A DNA stretch of 5,043 nt from Bryobacterales bacterium (GTDB lineage Bacteria; Acidobacteriota; Terriglobia; Bryobacterales; Bryobacteraceae). The notes under the pieces are model-generated. The model did no database searches and was not told the DNA's origin. It saw only the letters and a program-made list of their open reading frames with translations. The stretch is taken from the NCBI GenBank assembly GCA_003139735.1, contig PLGA01000125.1, forward strand, positions 1 through 5,043, written 5' to 3'. Made by a program: the position numbers and the translations under genes. Below, piece after piece: positions 1 through 4,724 of the stretch. Position 1 is the first letter of the stretch, and each line of letters opens with the position of its first letter.

Positions 1-738
1 CTGGTGAACGATAGCGACATCCGCGTGGAACCCGGCTATCTGCGGGCGGTGACGGCGCCGCTCGCCGATCCCAAGATCGGCCTCGTGACGTGCCTCTACC
101 GCGCGCGGGCGGAACGGTGGGCATCGCGCTTTGAGGCGCTGGGCATCGCCACGGAGTTCGCGCCGAGCGTGATGGTCGCGCGGCTGTTGGGGCAGGCGGA
201 GTTCGCGCTGGGTTCGACCATGGTGTTTCGCGCCACCGAACTGCGCGCCATGGGCGGCTTCGAGGCCATCCGTGACTACATCGCCGACGATTACCAGCTT
301 GGCCGGCGCATCCATGAGATGGGCTACCGGATCGAGTTCGCGCCGGTGGTGGTCGAGACCGATCTGGGGGCCGAATCCTGGGTGCACACCTGGCGCCACC
401 AATTGCGCTGGTCCCGCACCATACGGGTTTCGAGGCCCGGAGGCTACTTCGGCTTCGCGGTGACGCACGCCACCATTTGGGCTCTGGTCGCCTTTGCCGC
501 GGGCGAGTGGCAGGCGGGCGCGGCGGCGCTGGCGTTGCGCATTGCCGCCGGCGCCATGTCCGCTGCCGTGCTCAAGGACCGGCGCGCCTCGCGGGATCTC
601 TGGTTGATCCCCCTGCGCGACGTGTTCGGTTTCGCCGTCTGGCTGGCGGGCGCGTTCGGAAGCACGGTGTACTGGCGGGACCGTAAACTGCGCCTGCGAC
701 CGGATGGGAAGATCGCGAGCGGCTCCGGAAAGCCGTAG
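1..738 (+). CDS. hpnI: HpnI-like hopanoid glycosyltransferase (GT21 family), 5'-truncated by window edge
   Basis: This is the C-terminal 245 residues of a ceramide-glucosyltransferase-like (GT21) enzyme; the frame is open from base 1, so the start lies upstream. Visible motifs fit the family: NDSDIRV at residues 3-9 is the nucleotide-sugar/metal DxD segment, ADDYQLG at 95-101 carries the catalytic-base aspartate region, and HQLRWSRTIR at 133-142 occupies the place of the (Q/R)xxRW motif. Hydrophobic segments at about 149-170, 172-192 and 205-225 would anchor the protein in the inner membrane. HpnI enzymes transfer N-acetylglucosamine from UDP-GlcNAc to bacteriohopanetetrol, an early step in making composite hopanoids. 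Family members are near 380 residues, so roughly 140 are missing here. HpnI is favoured over a generic GT21 because of the HQLRWxRTIR wording and the short basic tail (YWRDRKLRLRPDGK). No other hopanoid gene is visible in the window to confirm it. Confidence 0.75.
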   Translation: MVNDSDIRVEPGYLRAVTAPLADPKIGLVTCLYRARAERWASRFEALGIATEFAPSVMVARLLGQAEFALGSTMVFRATELRAMGGFEAIRDYIADDYQLGRRIHEMGYRIEFAPVVVETDLGAESWVHTWRHQLRWSRTIRVSRPGGYFGFAVTHATIWALVAFAAGEWQAGAAALALRIAAGAMSAAVLKDRRASRDLWLIPLRDVFGFAVWLAGAFGSTVYWRDRKLRLRPDGKIASGSGKP

Positions 739-768
739 GCCGGCAGCCCGCTTCAACCGGATCCCCCG

Positions 769-823
769 GACTCGAAGCGCCGCATTTCTCCGAGTCGCTG
801 CTCGAAGCGCGTCCGCAGCGACT
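769..823. repeat. Two overlapping, mutually exclusive inverted repeats
   Basis: GACTCG at 769-774 pairs with CGAGTC at 791-796. AGTCGCTG at 793-800 pairs with CAGCGACT at 816-823 (8 bp, 15-base loop). The middle arm is shared, so the two hairpins cannot form together. A 10-base direct repeat, CTCGAAGCGC, occurs at 771-780 and again at 801-810. No T-run follows, so this is not a standard terminator. Its role is unknown; it may reflect the 3' end of the upstream transcript or chance in GC-rich DNA. Confidence 0.35.
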
Positions 824-1125
824 TTCGGTATGCCGCCAGCCCTATTCCGGCCGCCGATGCCCTCGCTTCGATGCGCCCTTCGGTTCGCGCGACTCCGGCG
901 TAAACCCCGAAGTCGGCTGCATTCGTGGGGCCGGAGGCGTACTGAAATCCGAAGGCCCATCCGGGCCGTCGATTCGTTCCGCGACCATCTCTAACCACGC
1001 GTGACGATCCGATTGGCGCTGTGCTGGCATAACCCTTTTGCATGAGAGCTATCGGCGGAACGCACGGTTTTCCATAGATCTAAGTAATTTTCTGCGGAAC
1101 TCTAAAGTCCGTTCGCAATTCCGAC

Positions 1126-1139
1126 GAAGCAATTGCTTC
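1126..1139. promoter_or_regulatory. 14-bp perfect palindrome upstream of the coiled-coil gene
   Basis: GAAGCAATTGCTTC is identical on both strands. A further arm, GCAATT at 1115-1120, repeats the left half-site and can pair with AATTGC at 1131-1136. The site lies 53 bases before the chosen start of the coiled-coil gene, in the AT-richer part of the intergenic region, which suits a dimeric regulator's operator or an RNA hairpin. No regulator can be named. Confidence 0.35.
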
Positions 1140-1156
1140 CGAGAAGGAACTTCGGA
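1138..1156 (+). promoter_or_regulatory. Small hairpin with an AAGGA motif in its loop
   Basis: TCCGA at 1138-1142 pairs with TCGGA at 1152-1156, leaving a 9-base loop that contains AAGGA. The loop motif lies 7 bases before an ATG at 1156 that is in frame with the coiled-coil gene. If 1156 is used as a start, the ribosome binding site would be presented in a hairpin loop and the first base of the start codon would close the stem. If translation starts at 1192, this is simply leader structure. Confidence 0.3.
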
Positions 1157-1191
1157 TGGAAAGGCGTGGCGAATGCCATGGGGGGTTTTGC

Positions 1192-1883
1192 ATGTTAAAG
1201 AGACTATTCCAGTTTTCAAGTAACGGCCACGGATCGGCGGAAGCCGAGTCCGAAAGCTCGGGCTCCGCGAATGGAGCCTTGGCCGTGGCGCCTGCCGACG
1301 AATGGAGGCAGCCGCTCCGGGCTGCGGATTTCGGTTCGGCCAGAACGGACCCGGCCGCGAGCGCGCAGAAGCCGGGGGGCTTCGAGCAAATCTACCAGAC
1401 GGCCGCGGTCGAACCGCCGCGCGCGGCCTACAGCATTCTACAGGTGGCGGAGACGACCAATAGCCCCATCTTGCCGGGATGCCGCCTGAGGTCAGGCGTT
1501 GCGCCCTATTGATGGCCCTCGAAGCCGCCCACATGGATTCCGACCAGCTTTTGCAGGACGCCATGCTGCGCCAGCGGGCCTTGAACGACCACGAGGACAC
1601 GCTTCAGGAACGGCTGCGAACCTTCGAGGCCGGCAAGGCGGACGAGAATCGCGCCATCGAGGCGGAGTTGGACCGGATCACGAGCCAGCATGTCGCGCGC
1701 ATCCAGATGAACCTCGATGCGGTGGCGCACGCCCAGGACGAATTCCAAGGTTGGCAGGAGCTCAAACGGCAGGAGTGCCAGCGCATTTCGGACGCCGCCA
1801 GCTTCTGCGTGCCGCCGGCTGGCGTGTCCGGTATGCACGGTCTGGCCGTGGTGCTCGAGCACGCATCCAAGCCGCGCAGATAG
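1192..1883 (+). CDS. Coiled-coil protein of unknown function, reading frame split by a -1 frameshift
   Basis: The first part starts at ATG 1192 (MLKRLFQFS), 6 bases after a GGGGGG tract, and its frame closes at TGA 1510-1512. A 12-codon longer start at 1156, behind AAGGA, is possible. The second part continues in the -1 frame to TAG at 1881-1883. Joining them at the C run 1464-1467 gives an uninterrupted protein of about 230 residues across NSPHLAGMPPEVRR. It has a low-complexity Ser/Ala/Gly-rich N-terminus (about 1-65), a compact helical segment (about 70-125, YSILQVAE then ALLMALEAA) and a charged heptad-rich coiled coil (about 130-210) with ECQRISDAASFC near its end. There is no signal peptide or membrane segment. 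From memory, hypothetical proteins of Acidobacteriota share this order, but I could not search. The alternative is two coupled ORFs, since TGA 1510-1512 overlaps ATG 1512. Function unknown. Confidence 0.6.
1464..1467 (+). other. Frameshift site (run of four C)
   Basis: In the upstream frame the codons read AAT AGC CCC ATC TTG. One extra C in this run would give AAT AGC CCC CAT CTT GCC GGG ATG and restore one long frame. The same protein would result if the Pro-tRNA on CCC 1465-1467 slipped back one base onto CCC 1464-1466. A one-base deletion or a sequencing error in a homopolymer is the simpler explanation, because this is not a classical X XXY YYZ slippery heptamer. Confidence 0.6.
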
Positions 1884-1893
1884 GAGTTAGAAG

Positions 1894-1947
1894 ATGATCA
1901 TCGCGCTCCTTTCGGCGGCGCTATTCCCCCAGTTTTTTTCTGGCTAG
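1894..1947 (+). CDS. Possible short hydrophobic peptide or truncated gene start
   Basis: A 17-codon ORF (MIIALLSAALFPQFFSG) begins 10 bases after the stop of the coiled-coil gene. AGGAG at 1882-1886 overlaps that stop and sits 7 bases before the ATG, which is an excellent ribosome binding site. The peptide is almost wholly hydrophobic. Its last 27 bases overlap the 3' end of the opposing TPR gene. It may be the stub of a membrane-protein gene cut off by rearrangement, a real micropeptide, or chance. The only support is the start signal and composition. Confidence 0.2.
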   Translation: MIIALLSAALFPQFFSG

Positions 1948-2829
1948 CGGACGCGCGTACGCCACCGGCGGGTTGTGCGCATTGAACCCGAGCACTTTTC
2001 GGTAGCAGTCCATCGCCTCACTCCTGGCGCCCAGTTTCTCGTAAGTCTGGGCGATCATGGCGACGATGAACGCATCGTCCTGGCTGGCCTTCTGAAACTG
2101 CTCCAGAGCGGCCTTGTAATCGCCGCCGTAAAACGCGACGTAGCCCAGCAGGTAGGGCAGGAATGGCTCCTGCTGCGGGTTATCGCCCTTTGCCAGGATG
2201 GCGGTGGCGGCGGCGGCGTGCTTCTGCGCTTCCGCCTTGTCGCCGCGCCGCGCCGCGACGCGCGCCTGGGCGTGCTCCCAGCGAAACTCCCACAGGTCTT
2301 TGCGGTCGGGCTTGATGCCGGGCTGGCGCAGTCCGGCGTCGTACCCGGTCCGGTACCAGGCGGCGGCTGTGTCCAGATCGCCCGAATCGATGCAGATGCG
2401 CGCCAGTTCGTCGGCCACTTCGCCGGCGTTGTAGAAATCCTCGGCGGCGAGTTCCAAATCGTAGGCTCGCCGGTCGTACGGAACCGCCCCTTTGCAGTTG
2501 CTTTCGAAACCATAGGAGAGCGCCATGTCCCGCAGTGCGCGGATCTTATCGCTGGGGGAAGGCGCCGTGTCGATGGCCTTGGCGAAGTACTGTTGCGCTT
2601 CCGCGCTATCGCCCTTGAGGTCGAGCGCGACGCCCGCCCCGCTGTTTGCGGGATAGGAATTGGGCGTAAACTGAAGCGCGTTGCGGTACATGGCGGTGGC
2701 CTCGTCCTGCTTCCCGAGACGGCTGAGGGCCTGGCCCTGCTTGATGAAGTCGCCGGGGTCCGTCTGTGCGAACACCGCGGCGGAGAACAGGAGCGCGGCA
2801 AGTGCGCTCCGCGACGTGGCTGAGTGCAT
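1921..2829 (-). CDS. Exported tetratricopeptide-repeat (TPR) protein
   Basis: This 302-residue protein begins with a Sec-type signal peptide: Arg at 7, hydrophobic core about 9-20, likely cleavage after VFA at 21, before QTDPGDF. The rest is helical repeats of TPR spacing: about 27-60 (QGQALSRLGKQDEATAMYRNAL), 61-94 (GVALDLKGDSAEAQQYFAKAI), 95-165 (more divergent, with FYNAGEVADELARICIDSGDLDTAAAWY split over two helices), 180-215, and 225-290 (GYVAFYGGDYKAALEQFQ, then AQTYEKLGARSEAMDCYRKVL). TPR proteins are protein-interaction scaffolds; this one would act in the periplasm or at the outer membrane. No enzymatic domain is visible and its partner is unknown. It starts 30 bases after the membrane-protein gene, so it may be the last gene of the sigma-factor operon. 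No purine-rich ribosome binding site precedes the ATG; instead a -10-like element does. It converges with the coiled-coil gene. Confidence 0.85.
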   Translation of the reverse strand: MHSATSRSALAALLFSAAVFAQTDPGDFIKQGQALSRLGKQDEATAMYRNALQFTPNSYPANSGAGVALDLKGDSAEAQQYFAKAIDTAPSPSDKIRALRDMALSYGFESNCKGAVPYDRRAYDLELAAEDFYNAGEVADELARICIDSGDLDTAAAWYRTGYDAGLRQPGIKPDRKDLWEFRWEHAQARVAARRGDKAEAQKHAAAATAILAKGDNPQQEPFLPYLLGYVAFYGGDYKAALEQFQKASQDDAFIVAMIAQTYEKLGARSEAMDCYRKVLGFNAHNPPVAYARPLARKKLGE

Positions 2830-2836
2830 GACGAGA

Positions 2837-2845
2837 ATTATCGCA
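2837..2845 (-). promoter_or_regulatory. Candidate extended -10 element for the TPR gene
   Basis: On the minus strand TGC-GATAAT matches an extended -10 (TGn plus 5 of 6 bases of TATAAT). Only 7 bases separate it from the ATG, so transcription would begin at or next to the start codon, giving a leaderless message. This would explain the absent Shine-Dalgarno sequence. A weak -35 (ATGACC, 15-bp spacing) lies upstream. The evidence is pattern only. Confidence 0.3.
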
Positions 2846-2859
2846 CGAGCCCGCTCGGG

Positions 2860-3459
2860 TCATTCGCTGCCGAGCTTCTCGATTTCACGTCTGATTGCAC
2901 GGGCCTCTTTTCCAAAACCGGCCCAGCAAACGAGCAGCAAGACCGCGAATCCGATCAAAGGGGCGGGCGACTCCTGGAATCGGGTATACCAGGGCGCGTC
3001 GATTCCCAACGACTTTGCGATTGCCACCGGCGCCCCGCCCCACCACGAGGCCAACATCCCGGGGAACAGCAGAAACAGCGTCCAACGAATCTCCAGCAGC
3101 CGCTGGCGCTTTCCCTCCAGCTCGTTACGCAGGAACCGGGCGCACGGCTCCGGTTCGGCCGCCAGGCGAATCCGCCGGGGCGGTCCATTTCGCGCCCATC
3201 TCAAGGCGATATACAGGAACACGGCGATGCCCGAGGCAAATCCCACCCGGATCAGGGGCGCGGGGAATCGAATCACATACATGGCCGCCCTGGCGATAAA
3301 CAGCGCCAACAGCCCCAATACCAGCCAGTATTCGCGGACTATTTTCTTCTCGAAAGCGCCAGCCCTCCTGCAAATCTCTTCCGGCGTCATCTGCATTTTC
3401 TCTTCCTCCTGGGCCTTCCACACGCCCTCGTACCGGCTTTCCGGGTCATCGCCCTGCAT
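2860..3459 (-). CDS. Four-helix membrane protein, putative anti-sigma partner
   Basis: A 199-residue protein starts at ATG 3459, 5 bases after AAGGAGG; a longer upstream frame has no such signal, so this start is well supported. A charged cytoplasmic N-terminus (1-43, with TPEEICRRAGAFEKKI predicted as an amphipathic helix) leads into membrane helices at about 44-63 and 69-87. A second charged stretch follows (about 90-124, with CARFLRNELEGKRQRLLEIRW), then helices at about 127-148 and 167-183 and a short basic tail. The gene overlaps the sigma-factor stop by 14 bases, so translation is likely coupled. Membrane proteins encoded directly after an ECF sigma gene are often its anti-sigma factor. 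No zinc-binding HxxxCxxC motif is visible, so this would be a non-ZAS type. The family name is not one I can give; the anti-sigma role is inferred from context. Confidence 0.7.
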   Translation of the reverse strand: MQGDDPESRYEGVWKAQEEEKMQMTPEEICRRAGAFEKKIVREYWLVLGLLALFIARAAMYVIRFPAPLIRVGFASGIAVFLYIALRWARNGPPRRIRLAAEPEPCARFLRNELEGKRQRLLEIRWTLFLLFPGMLASWWGGAPVAIAKSLGIDAPWYTRFQESPAPLIGFAVLLLVCWAGFGKEARAIRREIEKLGSE

Positions 3460-3970
3460 GGTCGCCTCCTTCCTGAAACTGCCGGCCAAGCAATTTCTTG
3501 ATCCGGTGAATCTTGGTCGCAATATTGACTGCCGACAATCCCATCACCTCCGCGATCGACGCTGCCTGCTCGCCCTCGAGATAGAGCAAAATGATCTGCC
3601 GATCGAGCGGCTTGAGTCTGTGGATCATTTCGAGAAGCTTGGCGGCCGAATGCCTGCGGTCCGCATGCGCTTGACCGTCAACCGGGCAAGGCTCCTCTTC
3701 CAGGGCGTCCAACTCGACCAGCCGCGACGATACGCGACGGCTCCGCACAATGTGTGAGGCGGCCACGTTGTGAGCTACGCGGTACACCCAGGTCTGCACA
3801 CTGCATCGGCCATGGAATAGACCAAGGCTCCGCCAAAGCCCGATGTGGATTTCCTGAAGCAAGTCGCGCCGCCGGTCCGGGTCGGCCTCATATCCCCTCG
3901 CCAGCCGGCTCAGGCATGCGCCATGCGCGGCGATGGCCTCCGCGTACAACTTGTTGGCTGCGTTCACCAC
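3446..3970 (-). CDS. ECF-type RNA polymerase sigma factor (sigma-70 family)
   Basis: This 174-residue protein has only the two domains of an extracytoplasmic-function sigma factor. Region 2 spans about 9-79: DRRRDLLQEIHIGLW (32-46) is the core-binding part, and the following CSVQTWVYRVAHNVAASHIVR (56-76) matches the -10 recognition helix with its usual TWxYRVAHN wording. An acidic linker (about 86-104) leads to region 4 at about 111-165, where LKPLDRQIILLYLEGEQAASIAEVMGLS is the helix-turn-helix entry and INIATKIHRIKKLL-like sequence (149-161) the recognition helix. It would direct polymerase to a small regulon. The start is GTG 3970 (a second GTG follows at 3967) because an in-frame TAG lies 15 bases upstream; the nearest purine tract (AGAGGG) is rather far, so translation may be weak. 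The membrane protein that follows overlaps it and is the likely regulator. The exact ECF group is not assigned. Confidence 0.9.
   Translation of the reverse strand: MVNAANKLYAEAIAAHGACLSRLARGYEADPDRRRDLLQEIHIGLWRSLGLFHGRCSVQTWVYRVAHNVAASHIVRSRRVSSRLVELDALEEEPCPVDGQAHADRRHSAAKLLEMIHRLKPLDRQIILLYLEGEQAASIAEVMGLSAVNIATKIHRIKKLLGRQFQEGGDHAGR
3465..3471 (-). promoter_or_regulatory. Strong ribosome binding site inside the sigma gene
   Basis: The minus strand reads AAGGAGG here, 5 bases before ATG 3459. It lies within the last codons of the sigma-factor gene and fixes the membrane-protein start, showing that the 14-base gene overlap is real rather than an annotation artefact. Confidence 0.8.
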
Positions 3971-4043
3971 CGTCAGTCGGGCCCTCTACTGGAATAGTCG
4001 CTGAATCCAGCGGCTTTCTTACAGTGCCTGCGGAATTGGGCGC

Positions 4044-4451
4044 CTACGGCAGCGCGTTCCGCGGGATGAGGTAGGCTCCGGGGATTCTCTCGTCCAGCGT
4101 CGCAAGAACGGCGCCGTTCGCCGCCGCAAGCTGTAACAGGTGGCCATCGGCGGTCTGCTTCGGAGTCTTCACCCACGCCGGCAGATGCGAGATGTCATGA
4201 TCGTCCGGGATGAACGCGAGCGGCAGGGTCTTAGCTTTCTTCAGACGCAGCAACAGGGCCCGCGCTTCGGAAATAGTGAATCCGTAAGCGGGCATGTGCG
4301 CTAGCACTCTCACGAACCCTAGTTCCGTGATGGAGCAGGTTGCCAGTGGCGGCCATTGTTGCGCCCTCAGCCAGACGGCCACTCGGGCGTGAAACTCGTG
4401 GTCGATGACTCCGAGTGCAACAAGAGCACTCACGTCGAGGAGGTACTTCAT
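4044..4451 (-). CDS. vapC: VapC-type PIN-domain ribonuclease toxin
   Basis: A 135-residue PIN-domain protein. The four acidic residues that hold Mg2+/Mn2+ in VapC nucleases are all placed as expected: D6 in YLLDVSAL, E43 in SITELGFVR, D102 in TADGHLLQLA and D120 in LATLDERI, so the enzyme looks intact. VapC toxins cleave specific RNAs (tRNA or rRNA) and halt translation until bound by their antitoxin; the RNA target cannot be told from the sequence. The ATG overlaps the antitoxin stop (ATGA at 4448-4451) and has no good ribosome binding site of its own, so toxin translation probably depends on the antitoxin being translated first. Its stop is 73 bases before the sigma-factor start. No terminator is visible in that gap. 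Confidence 0.88.
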   Translation of the reverse strand: MKYLLDVSALVALGVIDHEFHARVAVWLRAQQWPPLATCSITELGFVRVLAHMPAYGFTISEARALLLRLKKAKTLPLAFIPDDHDISHLPAWVKTPKQTADGHLLQLAAANGAVLATLDERIPGAYLIPRNALP

Positions 4452-4705
4452 GGAAAATCGGCCAGGATGTCCTCAACTTCTTTGCTGGTCAGCACCGGAG
4501 CGTCGGGTCCGGCGCTGAGGACAGGGAGGCCGGTCACCGGATCTTTGATTATCCTGGCCCGCAGCCGGCGCGCTCTGCGAGGTGTCAGAACAATGCGCCC
4601 GGCTTCGACGTTGGCATCGAGCGGATCTCCGGCGCGGAGGCCGAGCCGGCGACGAATCGCGCTCGGAAGAACGACCTGGCCCTTGGTGGATATCTTGGTC
4701 TGCAT
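4448..4705 (-). CDS. vapB: AbrB/SpoVT-type antitoxin of the VapBC pair
   Basis: An 85-residue protein with an N-terminal swapped-hairpin AbrB DNA-binding domain (about 1-45): TKISTKGQVVLPSAIRRRLGLRAGD is the family signature, ending in GRIVLTPRR. The C-terminal half (about 46-85, ending VEDILADFP) is the likely toxin-wrapping tail. As in other VapB antitoxins it should bind and silence the PIN toxin encoded next and repress their shared promoter as a complex. A 9-bp inverted repeat covers its start codon. It begins 18 bases after the upstream oxidoreductase gene. No clear Shine-Dalgarno sequence precedes the ATG. Confidence 0.88.
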   Translation of the reverse strand: MQTKISTKGQVVLPSAIRRRLGLRAGDPLDANVEAGRIVLTPRRARRLRARIIKDPVTGLPVLSAGPDAPVLTSKEVEDILADFP

Positions 4706-4724
4706 GGTAAGACAATCTTACCAT
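4704..4724. promoter_or_regulatory. Inverted-repeat operator over the vapB start codon
   Basis: ATGGTAAGA at 4704-4712 and TCTTACCAT at 4716-4724 form a perfect 9-bp inverted repeat with a 3-base spacer. It spans the entire gap between the oxidoreductase stop and the vapB start and includes two bases of the vapB ATG. AbrB-type antitoxins bind such palindromes as dimers, so this is a strong candidate for the autoregulatory operator. In RNA it would also fold into a hairpin covering the start codon. Confidence 0.65.
4715..4723 (-). promoter_or_regulatory. Candidate extended -10 element for vapBC
   Basis: On the minus strand TGG-TAAGAT fits an extended -10 (TGn plus 4 of 6 bases of TATAAT). It lies inside the inverted repeat, 9 bases before the vapB ATG, so transcription would begin within about 3 bases of the start codon. 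Binding of the antitoxin to the repeat would then block the promoter directly. There is no good -35. Evidence is by pattern only. Confidence 0.3.

Larger units (their letters stand above)
739..1191. other. Intergenic region without a convincing gene
   Basis: About 450 bases separate the glycosyltransferase stop from the next gene. Open frames exist on both strands but lack a ribosome binding site, use many rare-type codons (AGA, CGA, GGA) and resemble no family I know. The left half is GC-rich and holds two overlapping inverted repeats (769-823). The right part, from about 1030 to 1155, is clearly AT-richer and probably carries the promoter and leader of the coiled-coil gene. I could not identify a -35/-10 pair there with confidence. 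No T-tract terminator follows the glycosyltransferase. Confidence 0.5.

Noticed and set aside
1025..1042. Sigma-54-like promoter (TGGCAT ... TTTGCA)
   Set aside because: The GG and GC elements are 12 bases apart instead of the strictly kept 10, so it should not function as a -24/-12 promoter.
753..1043. Minus-strand 96-codon ORF in the intergenic region
   Set aside because: No ribosome binding site before its ATG, codon use rich in rare Arg and Gly codons, and no resemblance to a known family. The repeated RFE segments come from the DNA direct repeat rather than from protein structure.
1038..1223. Plus-strand ORF running into the start of the coiled-coil gene
   Set aside because: It begins at a weak start without a ribosome binding site, has arginine-rich random-looking composition and overlaps the better-supported gene start.
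1928..1942. CCAG/CTGG stem with a seven-T loop as a terminator between the convergent genes
   Set aside because: The stem is only 4 bp, the T-run is in the loop rather than after the stem, and the segment codes for the Lys-Lys-Leu end of the TPR protein.
1975..2823. Long plus-strand ORF of 282 codons opposite the TPR gene
   Set aside because: It is the shadow of the TPR gene: the minus strand shows a clear signal peptide and TPR repeats, whereas this frame has a shapeless Val/Gly/Arg-rich translation.
2681..3757. Plus-strand ORFs of 358 and 225 codons opposite the membrane protein and sigma factor
   Set aside because: These are mirror frames of high-GC coding DNA; the minus-strand genes have recognisable domains, overlapping starts and a strong ribosome binding site.
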